Assembly (NCBI GenBank): GCA_029250385.1
Contig: JAQXFJ010000182.1
Location: 1-9,727 of the forward strand
Length of the DNA stretch: 9,727 nt
Direction: 5' to 3'
Source of the DNA: Candidatus Poseidoniaceae archaeon
GTDB lineage: Archaea > Thermoplasmatota > Poseidoniia > Poseidoniales > Poseidoniaceae
Shown here one piece after another: positions 1 through 6,372 of this stretch (positions are counted from its first letter, which is position 1; each line of letters opens with the position of its first letter). The notes beneath the pieces were generated by a model. The model was not told the origin of the DNA. It did not search any database and worked only from the letters and a program-made list of their open reading frames with translations. The translations under genes were made by a program, and so were the position numbers.

Positions 1-2
1 AT

Positions 3-170
3 AACGCAGGGACATCGCCAGATAATTCGGCTGAGGAAGAAGATTCTGCCAGTCCAGATATCTCTTCGACGACCATGCATATTGCCGTGCTGGCGATCAT
101 ATTATTGCTCGTCATTGCTTTCATTAGGGTTAACCGAAATGATTCTAGTGATGATGAAAAGTGGTCTTGA
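3..170 (+). CDS. C-terminal end of a membrane-anchored surface protein (5' partial)
   Basis: The frame is open from the left edge to a TGA at 168-170, giving 55 visible residues. The first 25 or so are an acidic, Ser/Pro-rich linker without structure (PDNSAEEEDSASPDISS). A hydrophobic helix of about 18 residues follows (HIAVLAIILLLVIAFIRV), then a short charged tail ending DDEKWS. A low-complexity stalk, one terminal transmembrane helix and a short tail are typical of archaeal secreted proteins held by a C-terminal anchor, with the main domain outside the cell. That domain lies beyond the window, so its function cannot be named. The frame carries no stop and the anchor is clear, so I am confident it is coding. 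The orientation (stalk outside, tail inside) is inferred from R and N residues after the helix. Confidence 0.72.
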   Translation, partial: NAGTSPDNSAEEEDSASPDISSTTMHIAVLAIILLLVIAFIRVNRNDSSDDEKWS

Positions 171-222
171 TTCAATTCAGTCATAGATTAGAATTATAAA
201 AATCAATAATCGATTTAAAACA

Positions 223-230
223 TTAAAATA
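223..230 (+). promoter_or_regulatory. TATA-like box for the 251-1081 gene
   Basis: TTAAAATA lies about 25 bp before the ATG at 251, within an AT-rich stretch (TTTAAAACATTAAAATA). No Shine-Dalgarno sequence is visible before the ATG, so a leaderless transcript fits. The surrounding 80 bp are AT-rich throughout, so the exact box is uncertain. Confidence 0.35.
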
Positions 231-250
231 TCAGATGTCCTACGAGTATT

Positions 251-1081
251 ATGCAAAACTATGTGTCTAGGTGGGAAGACTTACCCCCAGGTGACTGGTT
301 AGCTAATGATGAACATGGAGTTCACTGGTACCAGGCAGACGATGGTAGCCATTGGTATTCAGCAGATGACGGTTATCATCTGTGGGAAGAAGAACAGAGT
401 CAGACCGTTGAGAATCCTAAACCTGAAAAGAAGAATGATACTTTTGATTATGATTACGATGATTTTTACGATGATGAAGAAGATGATGGCGACTATATTT
501 CAGGCTCTTTTAAGAGAAGGAAATCACCATTGCCGGCAATTCTTATGTTACTGATAATCGGTGGTCTTGGCGCTTCAGGATATTTTGTTTACGATTATCT
601 TACCAAAGAAGTGGCAGAACCAGAATTTTATGGCCAAATACATTGGGATTACTCGGTTACTAGTTTTGATGGAGAAGAAGAGATCAATGGATTGCTATTC
701 CAGCAAGGCAAAGTCACTAGTTTTTACCACAAATTTAGCGATACATGTGACGTCGATTCCCAACTTGACGAATCTGGATACTTCTGTATTCGGGATGCCC
801 CTGTGGTAAATCTAAGGGATAGAGGCGATTATTATCTAGCGTGCGACCCTGAATCAATCACCTGTCTTCATTTTTATATTCATGAAAAAGGCATGACAAT
901 CTATGACCCAGATTGGCAAAACTGTGCCGATATAGTCAGCGGCATTGAAAAGCCAGAGTTAGTAACAGATGGAAATGATGGCCTTGAGCCTACCGATGAA
1001 TGGATGGAGGAGTTTAATCAGATTAAGTATGAAATAAAATCTGACCGGCCATATGTCTGCGATGAGTCTTTTGATGTGTGA
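251..1081 (+). CDS. Single-pass membrane protein with N-terminal HWYxADDG repeats and a six-Cys exterior domain; function unknown
   Basis: I do not recognise the family. The N-terminal part (residues 15-45) is a tandem 9-residue repeat centred on HWY-x-ADDG: D15W16, H25W26Y27, H34W35Y36, then H43LW45. A strongly acidic Asp/Tyr segment (63-82) and a basic KRRK cluster (88-91) follow. One hydrophobic helix spans about 94-116. The remaining 160 residues contain six cysteines (in the contexts DTC, YFC, LAC, ITC, QNC and YVC), enough for three disulfides. By the positive-inside rule the repeats are cytosolic and the Cys-rich part is outside. No enzyme motif is visible. The ATG at 251 is the first start in frame and has a TATA-like box about 25 bp upstream. 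The preceding gene also encodes a membrane-anchored protein, but an 80 bp gap separates the two, so co-transcription is not implied. Confidence 0.8.
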   Translation: MQNYVSRWEDLPPGDWLANDEHGVHWYQADDGSHWYSADDGYHLWEEEQSQTVENPKPEKKNDTFDYDYDDFYDDEEDDGDYISGSFKRRKSPLPAILMLLIIGGLGASGYFVYDYLTKEVAEPEFYGQIHWDYSVTSFDGEEEINGLLFQQGKVTSFYHKFSDTCDVDSQLDESGYFCIRDAPVVNLRDRGDYYLACDPESITCLHFYIHEKGMTIYDPDWQNCADIVSGIEKPELVTDGNDGLEPTDEWMEEFNQIKYEIKSDRPYVCDESFDV

Positions 1082-1088
1082 ACACATC
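1073..1088 (+). terminator. Hairpin over the stop codon, possible 3' end signal
   Basis: GATGTG-TGAA-CACATC forms a perfect 6-bp stem with a TGAA loop, and the TGA stop of the membrane protein gene lies at its tip. No long T-run follows, so a role in transcript end formation or 3' protection is only inferred. Confidence 0.3.
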
Positions 1089-1121
1089 CTTCATTAAAGT
1101 GATATTTAGATTAAGTTCAAC

Positions 1122-1136
1122 CAAGGGGTACCCTTG
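1122..1136 (+). terminator. Short hairpin, possible terminator of the membrane protein gene
   Basis: CAAGGG-GTA-CCCTTG is a perfect 6-bp stem with a 3-nt loop, about 40 bp after the stop codon. The following sequence (TGATTTCTCAATCTGTATTT) is T-rich but has no continuous run. Archaeal termination depends mainly on T-rich stretches, so this is a weak call. Confidence 0.25.
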
Positions 1137-1338
1137 TGATTTCTCAATCTGTATTTCAGTTATGTCCTAATTGTGAATAGATAGATAGTTTTGTGAGTTA
1201 ACCCATGTAGTTGCTTTTTAATTGTTCAAGGGTTTGCAGTGGGTCGATACAGGCGCACCCCATTAAACCGAGTTGTTTTTCATTGGCCGGCTTTTGAGTT
1301 ACTATACAAAACTAGGGATTTTCACCAACAATAAATCG

Positions 1339-1348
1339 TTTACTATAA
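1339..1348 (+). promoter_or_regulatory. TATA-like box of the cold-shock gene
   Basis: TTTACTATAA is centred about 30 bp before the ATG at 1374, which would place the transcript start just before or at the coding region. A GAGGG at 1366-1370 is only 3 nt from the ATG, closer than the 7 nt seen for other genes in this window, so its use as a ribosome site is doubtful. A similar TTACTATA sits 41 bp further upstream. Confidence 0.45.
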
Positions 1349-1373
1349 TTAGTAGAGTTTTGACCGAGGGCTA

Positions 1374-1565
1374 ATGCAAACAGGTACAGTAAAATGGTTT
1401 AACCAAACAAAAGGCTTCGGCTTTATCGAACAAGAGGGAGGCTCCGACCTCTTCGTACACAAGTCAGAAGTGACTGGTGAAATCAACGATGGAGACACCG
1501 TTGAGTTCGAAATCGGTGAGGGTCCTAAAGGGCCAAACGCAGTCAATGTGCGTAAAGTTGAGTGA
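1374..1565 (+). CDS. Cold-shock domain protein (CspA family)
   Basis: This is a small single-domain OB-fold protein that binds single-stranded RNA or DNA without strong sequence preference. The family typically acts as a cytosolic RNA chaperone, melting mRNA structure in the cold or during growth. The 63-residue length is normal. The N-terminal TGTVKWFN is the canonical first strand. RNP1 is K13-GFGF-I18 and RNP2 is L26-FVH-29, which together supply the stacking aromatic residues W8, F15, F17, F27 and H29. The C-terminal GPKGPNAVNV matches the last strand. The ATG is right because the domain begins within three residues of it. Most archaea lack this family, so a bacterial origin by transfer is likely, though several euryarchaea carry it. 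The gene stands alone, convergent with the hydrolase gene 40 bp away. Confidence 0.95.
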   Translation: MQTGTVKWFNQTKGFGFIEQEGGSDLFVHKSEVTGEINDGDTVEFEIGEGPKGPNAVNVRKVE

Positions 1566-1577
1566 TTAAAAAACTCA
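1559..1577. terminator. Shared 3' region between two convergent genes with a short stem and A6/T6 run
   Basis: TGAGT (1559-1563) pairs with ACTCA (1573-1577) around GATTAAAAA. Read on the minus strand, the stretch is TTTTTTAAT, a T-run about 35 bp after the hydrolase stop codon and so a plausible U-rich terminator for that transcript. On the plus strand the T-content after the stem is lower. The stem is only 5 bp. Confidence 0.3.
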
Positions 1578-1605
1578 GTCTTTGCGTTTCAATCTTGAGA
1601 CGGAC

Positions 1606-2484
1606 TTAGCTAAGTTGCTTTGTCAAAAACTCTTCCGCTCTAACAAGAGCATCGCTTCTAGCAATTGGGTTTCCTTCGACATGAGCGCCTCTATTGCGCA
1701 AAATGCGAATTACCCAGCGTCGCTGCCATCGCTCGTTCAACGGCCACCTGATGCCGAGGAATAATTTACCTGACATGTATCCGTTTTGGTTTATCCTAGC
1801 AGTTCTTTTGTTCAAATGAACAGCCCTTGGCAGAAAGGTAAATTTTTTCTCACTGTCAAAAGAGTGATGAGCCCCATCATATACCTGGAGCGTTGTATTG
1901 GGCAATTGAGGTAACAAACTCTCCACAAAATGAATTGGCGTCCAATCATCTGCATTTCCGTGAAGAATCAACATAGGTGCATCAGACCAATCTTTGTTCT
2001 CAGGCCGTAGATGAGCCGCTGGATAGAATGGCAGGTGTGCGTCAAACGGCTTTCCTAGGATTTCAACAACTGGCGCCCAGGCCGAATAAAGCGCAACAGT
2101 TCCCCCAAGGCTCCATCCGGTCACGCCAATTTTGCCAATTCTAGGGTCCTGTTCCAACACCTCGCGAGTTCTAAAAGCATCAACAATCATCATCGCATGA
2201 GTCACAGTGAGTTGATCGTCAACCGTATTATCAATCGACCTGGAAGAGAATGAATTCACTTTACAAACTGCTAGTCCAGCCTTGAGCCAGATATTGATGT
2301 GGTCTTGATGATGCTCTGCCCAGCCCATACTCCCATGTAGGGCAATTACACAGCCAAACGGGCCTTCACCCTGTGGCAGAAATAATTCTGCTTCAACAGT
2401 TATTTCTTCGACTTTTTCTAAGCTATTTAGGATGTGATAAATCTCAAAAGGCGAGCAGGACTGTACTTGTAGTCGCTCGACCAT
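1606..2484 (-). CDS. Dienelactone-hydrolase-like alpha/beta hydrolase
   Basis: A cytosolic serine hydrolase of 292 residues, with no signal peptide or membrane segment. The alpha/beta fold signature is clear: an oxyanion region VIALHGSMGW (46-55), the nucleophile elbow GWSLGG with Ser125 (123-128), an acid in LHGNADDWTP (Asp179 or Asp180), and the catalytic His in DGAHHSFD (206-207). The ADDWTP and GAHHSFD blocks are characteristic of the dienelactone hydrolase family (PF01738). Here Ser replaces the Cys nucleophile of the classical dienelactone enzyme, so an esterase or other carboxyl-ester activity is likelier than true dienelactone hydrolysis. The substrate is unknown. Residues 215-292 form a basic tail past the usual domain. 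The ATG at 2484 is 63 bp after the phosphatidyltransferase stop on the same strand, so co-transcription is possible. No Shine-Dalgarno sequence is visible. Confidence 0.88.
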   Translation of the reverse strand: MVERLQVQSCSPFEIYHILNSLEKVEEITVEAELFLPQGEGPFGCVIALHGSMGWAEHHQDHINIWLKAGLAVCKVNSFSSRSIDNTVDDQLTVTHAMMIVDAFRTREVLEQDPRIGKIGVTGWSLGGTVALYSAWAPVVEILGKPFDAHLPFYPAAHLRPENKDWSDAPMLILHGNADDWTPIHFVESLLPQLPNTTLQVYDGAHHSFDSEKKFTFLPRAVHLNKRTARINQNGYMSGKLFLGIRWPLNERWQRRWVIRILRNRGAHVEGNPIARSDALVRAEEFLTKQLS

Positions 2485-2547
2485 GTACGCTCTAGTAGCT
2501 CTATCACTTCAAATGTGGTCTTCCACTTTTTCTAGCCAACAAGTGAC

Positions 2548-3351
2548 TTACAACCTACTGCGTAACAAAACTAGAGCCATCATAAGCATGTTAACTCCCA
2601 GTACTAACTCTGGCAGATAATCTAGATTCTGAGTAACTGCCATGGCGAAGATAATCAATGACTGCATGCCAAATCCTAGAGACGAAGCAACGGTTAATTC
2701 AAATGTTAAACTTTCAGAACCTTTACCATACAACTTACCGATGATTTGGTCCTGCCAACTGAAAAAGAAAAGGTATAGTGAGTGAAAAATATTGACGTTC
2801 CGTTGTTTTTCCCAAGGGTGGGCTACCGGCCTTATCCGTTCATCGACCCGGCTCGTTGAATCTCCTGAACCTAACGCTCTCATCAATACTGAATAGTAAT
2901 TAAATAACGAATATTGGAATAAAGTTGCCAAAATCATGGCACAAGTAAACAAAACCGACCAATCAAAAACCCTACCAAAGGCTCCCATTACTGCGATTAA
3001 TCCAATTGTATCTGCAACCGTATCCCAGTATCTCCCAACATGTGATGGGCGTTCTCTAATTCTAGCTAATTCTCCGTCAACAGCATCGATAACTCCCTTG
3101 ATTATCAGCAAAGAACATGCGAGGATCAGATCACCTTGCAAAATCAGCCAAGCACAGAAAATAGTGAGAACTAAGTGCAGGTTAGTGACTTGAATTACCG
3201 ATACCGGTTTTTCCTTTAGATATCGAGCCATAACTCGGGCAAATGGTCTGCCCCATTCAGATAAATCGATGACATTTCTGTCGCCATATTTCCTCACCCC
3301 CATTGATACACCCAATCCCTTGTAAAGTCCGATACTCATAATGTTGAGCAT
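2548..3351 (-). CDS. CDP-alcohol phosphatidyltransferase (integral membrane)
   Basis: This enzyme joins a CDP-activated lipid (CDP-archaeol in archaea) to an alcohol such as inositol phosphate, glycerol phosphate or serine, releasing CMP at the membrane. Counting from a TTG at 3375, the full active-site signature is present: D97-x2-D100-G101-x2-A104-R105-x8-G114-x3-D118-x3-D122, with the metal-binding aspartates intact. Hydrophobic helices lie near 64-95, 124-165 and 227-271, typical of this family's multi-helix fold. The polar alcohol cannot be told from the sequence. The frame is open to a TTG at 3375 (275 residues), but an ATG at 3351 gives 267 residues. I prefer the ATG because neither start has a Shine-Dalgarno sequence and the extra eight residues carry no family signal. 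It follows the Lrp gene on the same strand, with a TATA-like box in between. Confidence 0.9.
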   Translation of the reverse strand: MLNIMSIGLYKGLGVSMGVRKYGDRNVIDLSEWGRPFARVMARYLKEKPVSVIQVTNLHLVLTIFCAWLILQGDLILACSLLIIKGVIDAVDGELARIRERPSHVGRYWDTVADTIGLIAVMGAFGRVFDWSVLFTCAMILATLFQYSLFNYYSVLMRALGSGDSTSRVDERIRPVAHPWEKQRNVNIFHSLYLFFFSWQDQIIGKLYGKGSESLTFELTVASSLGFGMQSLIIFAMAVTQNLDYLPELVLGVNMLMMALVLLRSRL

Positions 3352-3418
3352 CGAATCTGTGGCGTGTGGTCGCAAAAGGCCGACATAACTAGAAAATCAT
3401 CAACCATGTTGTGGTATG

Positions 3419-3428
3419 ATATTATACC
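3419..3428 (-). promoter_or_regulatory. TATA-like box before the phosphatidyltransferase gene
   Basis: On the minus strand the sequence reads GGTATAATAT, in the 60-84 bp gap after the Lrp stop codon. It would start a transcript near 3395-3400, 20 to 50 nt before the candidate start codons. If it is used, the phosphatidyltransferase is expressed separately from the regulator. Confidence 0.35.
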
Positions 3429-3435
3429 TGTTGAA

Positions 3436-3858
3436 TCAATACTGTTCTAACACAAGTTCTGTTGTGGTCGAACCGATTTCATTCGGCGCAGCCATCCACA
3501 TCTTGTCTAGCAGTGCTCTTAGCGCCATGGTGTCATCAACATGAACAAGGGCCACCAAATCAGCCTCTCCTGATACTTCATAGATTATTTCAATACCATC
3601 CCAGCCAGTTACTTCTGAAGCAAATGACCCAATTTCGGCACCAGGCAGTACCTTGATTCTAACAAGTGCAGTAAGTCCTACTCCGCCTTCTCTAATGGTG
3701 TAGCCTCGAATAATTCCATTTTCTTCCATCTTCTTCATGTGAGTGCGGATGGTTTTTTCTGATGCGCCAATATCTTTGGCTAGTTCAACACACGACATTC
3801 TGCCATTTCTTCGTAAGTGGGCAAGTATCGCACGGTCAATTTCTGCTATTCGGGCCAT
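3436..3858 (-). CDS. Lrp/AsnC-family transcriptional regulator
   Basis: A DNA-binding regulator of 140 residues, normal for the family. Residues 5-51 form the winged helix-turn-helix, from IAEIDRAILAHLRRNGRMS to the recognition helix in GASEKTIRTHMKKMEENGII. The GYTIREG linker follows, and residues 62-138 form the RAM/AsnC effector domain with the expected EVSGEADLVALVHVDD turn (95-110). The family usually forms dimers to octamers and senses amino acids or related small molecules. Here the ligand is unknown. The ATG at 3858 has a TATA-like box centred about 26 bp upstream, which fits a leaderless mRNA. It is divergent from enolase across a short repeat-bearing gap, and family members often regulate themselves and the divergent neighbour. 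That would make enolase, itself and perhaps the lipid gene downstream candidate targets, as inference only. Confidence 0.93.
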   Translation of the reverse strand: MARIAEIDRAILAHLRRNGRMSCVELAKDIGASEKTIRTHMKKMEENGIIRGYTIREGGVGLTALVRIKVLPGAEIGSFASEVTGWDGIEIIYEVSGEADLVALVHVDDTMALRALLDKMWMAAPNEIGSTTTELVLEQY

Positions 3859-3878
3859 GACAGGCAGTACTAGTATTG

Positions 3879-3889
3879 GTATATTAAAA
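3879..3889 (-). promoter_or_regulatory. TATA box of the Lrp-family gene
   Basis: The minus strand reads TTTTAATATAC, centred about 26 bp before the ATG at 3858. That is the canonical archaeal distance from TATA box to transcript start, so the mRNA is probably leaderless. No Shine-Dalgarno sequence precedes the ATG, which agrees. Confidence 0.55.
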
Positions 3890-3899
3890 CTGCTAAACT

Positions 3900-3970
3900 A
3901 CACTTTTTCGGACCTTTTAGCCTAATTTGTCCCGAAATAAGGAAAAACAATCGGAAAAACACACTTTTTC
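3900..3970. repeat. Repeated ACACTTTTTC and GGAAAAAC elements between the Lrp gene and enolase
   Basis: ACACTTTTTC occurs at 3900-3909 and 3961-3970, exactly 61 bp apart. GGAAAAAC occurs at 3941-3948 and 3953-3960, 12 bp apart (about one helical turn), and resembles the inverse of the first element. The elements lie between the two divergent promoters, where operator sites for the Lrp-type regulator would be expected. Base composition is AT-rich, so part of this could be chance. Confidence 0.4.
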
Positions 3971-3979
3971 AAAAATCCG

Positions 3980-3989
3980 CTTTATTCAA
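3980..3989 (+). promoter_or_regulatory. TATA-like box of the enolase operon
   Basis: CTTTATTCAA is centred near 3985. A start about 25 bp downstream gives a short leader of around 15 nt that still contains the GAGG ribosome site at 4014-4017. Confidence 0.4.
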
Positions 3990-4013
3990 ATGACGAGTTC
4001 GGCTCGGTGACAC

Positions 4014-4017
4014 GAGG
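4014..4017 (+). promoter_or_regulatory. Shine-Dalgarno site that sets the enolase start
   Basis: GAGG lies exactly 7 nt before the ATG at 4025. An in-frame GTG at 4007 would extend the protein by six residues, but it precedes this site and adds nothing to the domain, so the ATG is preferred. Confidence 0.6.
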
Positions 4018-4024
4018 CTCACCA

Positions 4025-5275
4025 ATGTCTAACCAGATATCCGGATTAAACGCCAGAATGATTCTCGATAGCCGTGGAAATCCCACTGTAGAGGTTGATT
4101 GTTATGTCGATGGCATACTTACTGGGCGGGCAGCAGTTCCTTCAGGTGCCTCAACAGGTGCCTATGAAGCACTTGAAATGCGCGATGGAGATTCAAGTAA
4201 ATATCTAGGAAAGGGCGTTAGCCAGGCAGTAGAAAATATCACTCACCGTATTGAAGAAGCGTTGGTTGGGATGCCAGTAGATGAGCAAAAAATAATCGAT
4301 GAGGTAATGATTGAATTAGATGGTACACCAAACAAATCCTCTCTTGGTGCCAATGCTATGCTCGGAGTGTCATTGGCTTGTTTACATGCAGGCGCCGCAG
4401 TTCATGAGTTACCCTTGTGGAAATACATTGGTGGAGTTTCAGGCGGGCTTATGCCCGTTCCAATGCTCAATATTCTCAATGGTGGTGCGCATGCAGCAAG
4501 TAACGTTGACGTTCAGGAATTCATGGTTATGCCGCATGGTTTTGATACCTTTGAAGAAGGGCTTAGGGCAGGAGTGGAAACTTACCACGCCCTGAAAAAA
4601 GAGCTCAAAAGCGATGGTTTGCTTGGAGGAGTTGGTGATGAGGGCGGTTTTGCGCCAAATCTTCCTGCTAATGAAGAGGGCCTGAAATATATGGTCAGAG
4701 CAATAGAACGCGCCGGTTATTCAACTGAAGATATGGGCATTGCACTTGATGTTGCAGCTACAGAGTTTTATTCTAATGGTAAATATCACATGGATGGTAA
4801 ACAAATTTCTAGCGACGAGTTGTCAAATATCTATGCTGGATGGCTTGATAACTATCCAATTTTATCTATTGAAGATGGATTTGCCGAGGATGATTGGCGT
4901 GGCTGGTCTAACTTCACCAAATCGGAAGGACACAGAGTTCAAATTGTCGGAGATGATTTGTTTGTTACCCAAACCGAGCGCTTGTCCCAAGGCATCGAAT
5001 TGAAAGCAGCAAACGCTATGTTAGTGAAAGTAAACCAGGTTGGTACCGTTACCGAGACTCTTGAATCAATGGATTTGGCAACATCTCATGGATTCAATAA
5101 TGTAATTTCACATCGCAGCGGGGAAACTGAAGATGTTACTATTGCAGATTTGGCGGTAGGCACGCGAGCAGGGCAGATTAAAACCGGTGCTCCAGCACGT
5201 TCAGACAGGGTTGCTAAATACAACCAATTGTTGAGAATCGCTGAGGATGTTAAAGAATACCGTTCTCCATTCTAA
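4025..5275 (+). CDS. eno: Enolase (phosphopyruvate hydratase, EC 4.2.1.11)
   Basis: Enolase interconverts 2-phosphoglycerate and phosphoenolpyruvate in glycolysis and gluconeogenesis, in the cytosol, with two Mg ions. The 416 residues from the ATG are full length. All catalytic landmarks are visible: the LDSRGNPTVEV start, the mobile loop GASTG (41-45), E165 in QEFM, the proton donor E206 in GDEGG, Mg ligands D242, E283 (SIEDG) and D310 (GDD), the base K335 in VKVNQVGT, the SHRSGETED loop (362-370) and K386 in IKTG. The C-terminal SDRVAKYNQLLRIAE is canonical. The ATG at 4025 is supported by GAGG at 7 nt. An in-frame GTG at 4007 is the alternative. The propeller gene follows after only 23 bp with its own ribosome site, so the two are probably one operon. 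Confidence 0.98.
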   Translation: MSNQISGLNARMILDSRGNPTVEVDCYVDGILTGRAAVPSGASTGAYEALEMRDGDSSKYLGKGVSQAVENITHRIEEALVGMPVDEQKIIDEVMIELDGTPNKSSLGANAMLGVSLACLHAGAAVHELPLWKYIGGVSGGLMPVPMLNILNGGAHAASNVDVQEFMVMPHGFDTFEEGLRAGVETYHALKKELKSDGLLGGVGDEGGFAPNLPANEEGLKYMVRAIERAGYSTEDMGIALDVAATEFYSNGKYHMDGKQISSDELSNIYAGWLDNYPILSIEDGFAEDDWRGWSNFTKSEGHRVQIVGDDLFVTQTERLSQGIELKAANAMLVKVNQVGTVTETLESMDLATSHGFNNVISHRSGETEDVTIADLAVGTRAGQIKTGAPARSDRVAKYNQLLRIAEDVKEYRSPF

Positions 5276-5287
5276 GTAATAATGTGT

Positions 5288-5291
5288 GAGG
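5288..5291 (+). promoter_or_regulatory. Shine-Dalgarno site of the propeller gene
   Basis: GAGG lies 7 nt before the ATG at 5299, the same spacing as for enolase and the aminotransferase. It sits inside the 23 bp gap after enolase, as expected for an operon-internal gene. Confidence 0.6.
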
Positions 5292-5298
5292 TTTAATT

Positions 5299-6372
5299 AT
5301 GCGTTGGTGGCGGCATATCTTACCAATTCTAGCAATAATTGTCCTACTATTGTTTGCCCGCCAAATCTACCCATATACCACTCCACTGAATAATGTCAAT
5401 ATCGATGGTTTTGAAATCGAAAAGGTTGCTTCAGGTTTGGGTGGTCCTACTTGTATAGAATGGGTAAGTTCAGAAGAATTGCTAATCTGTGATCGAGACG
5501 GAGATAGGATTCTGTTGATGAATATTTCAGATGATTTTGATTATCAGGTAATTATTGATGGATTAAACAACCCTCACGATGTTCATTTTGACGGAGATGT
5601 ACTATTTGTCTCAGAGGCTGGGAAGTTATCTAAGTACAACATCTCTTCAGATTGGCAAGTAGGTGAAAAAATATTGCTAATTGAAGATATACCAGTTGGC
5701 AACCACCAAACAAACGGCATCAACGCGATGCCAAATGGTACGTTAATTTGGCATTCAGGCTCGACTTGTAACATCTGCTTAGAAGATGATTCCCGTAATG
5801 GTGCGCTGTTGTGGGTCAATGGCCAAACCGGCGATCACGGCATCTTGGCCTCGGGAGTGAGAAATTCATTTGACGGAGTTTGGGTCGATTCTATGGGATA
5901 TCTATTCACAGATAATGGACGAGATTGGGAAGGTGACCACCCGCCAGAAGAGGTAAATTTGTTAACAGCCGGTGCAGATTATGGTTGGCCAAATGATGAA
6001 CCAGAGGATCCTGTGCCATCCGGTACTATCGGGCCTATTGCTAAGTGGGCTCCCCATACGTCGATGAACGGTATTGATGTACGACCTGAAAACTCATCAC
6101 TACCAGGCCTTTCAATCGGCGCAGGGCACACCGTTTATGCCTCGGTTTACGGTTCATGGAATACGCTTCTTCCACAGGGCCATGAAATAGTAAGAATCGA
6201 TTTCACTCCGGAGTTTGACGAAGAAGGCAACTTTTCTGGTTGGGATGCAGAAGAAACTAGGATTGCTACTCAATTAGGCACACCGCTACCATTGCGTTTT
6301 TCACCTAGCGGAGATTTGTACTACGCTACCTTTGGCGGCGGCGGGACATTAAACCGCTTTGTCCAACTCTAA
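5299..6372 (+). CDS. Membrane-anchored PQQ-dependent sugar dehydrogenase-like beta-propeller
   Basis: A 357-residue protein of the glucose/sorbosone dehydrogenase family (PF07995), six-bladed propellers that in characterised members oxidise aldose sugars with PQQ and calcium outside the cytosol. Residues 6-20 are a hydrophobic helix after a basic MRWWRH, so it is exported and probably stays anchored because no cleavage site stands out. Family marks in order: VASGLGGPT (43-51), the catalytic-His block GNHQTNGI (134-141, His136), GVRNSFDG (186-193), DNGRD (205-209), PEEVN (216-220), DYGWP (227-231), APHTSMNGID (251-260) and GSWN (285-288). A CNIC pair at 157-160 could bind metal or form a disulfide. 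No PQQ synthesis genes are visible in the window, so the cofactor could be scavenged or the activity lost. It lies 23 bp after enolase and is probably co-transcribed with it. Confidence 0.88.
   Translation: MRWWRHILPILAIIVLLLFARQIYPYTTPLNNVNIDGFEIEKVASGLGGPTCIEWVSSEELLICDRDGDRILLMNISDDFDYQVIIDGLNNPHDVHFDGDVLFVSEAGKLSKYNISSDWQVGEKILLIEDIPVGNHQTNGINAMPNGTLIWHSGSTCNICLEDDSRNGALLWVNGQTGDHGILASGVRNSFDGVWVDSMGYLFTDNGRDWEGDHPPEEVNLLTAGADYGWPNDEPEDPVPSGTIGPIAKWAPHTSMNGIDVRPENSSLPGLSIGAGHTVYASVYGSWNTLLPQGHEIVRIDFTPEFDEEGNFSGWDAEETRIATQLGTPLPLRFSPSGDLYYATFGGGGTLNRFVQL

Larger units (their letters stand above)
1082..1373. other. 292 bp intergenic region before the cold-shock gene
   Basis: No convincing ORF is present on either strand. 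It contains a 6-bp hairpin CAAGGG-GTA-CCCTTG at 1122-1136, followed by moderately T-rich sequence that could end the upstream transcript. At 1299-1306 and 1340-1347 there are two copies of TTACTATA exactly 41 bp apart. The second is positioned as a promoter for the cold-shock gene. The middle (about 1150-1290) shows nothing I can interpret. Confidence 0.5.

Noticed and set aside
1230..1275. GGGTCGATAC followed by GC-rich sequence, resembling a tRNA T arm
   Set aside because: No matching acceptor stem, anticodon arm or correctly paired T stem can be drawn around it.
1582..1764. Plus-strand ORF of 60 codons after the cold-shock gene
   Set aside because: It lies almost wholly over the 3' end of the hydrolase gene, which has clear family motifs in its own frame.
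2515..2531. Hairpin GTGG-TCTT-CCAC followed by T5 on the plus strand
   Set aside because: No plus-strand gene ends here and the stem is only 4 bp. It lies between two minus-strand genes, where the T-run has the wrong polarity.
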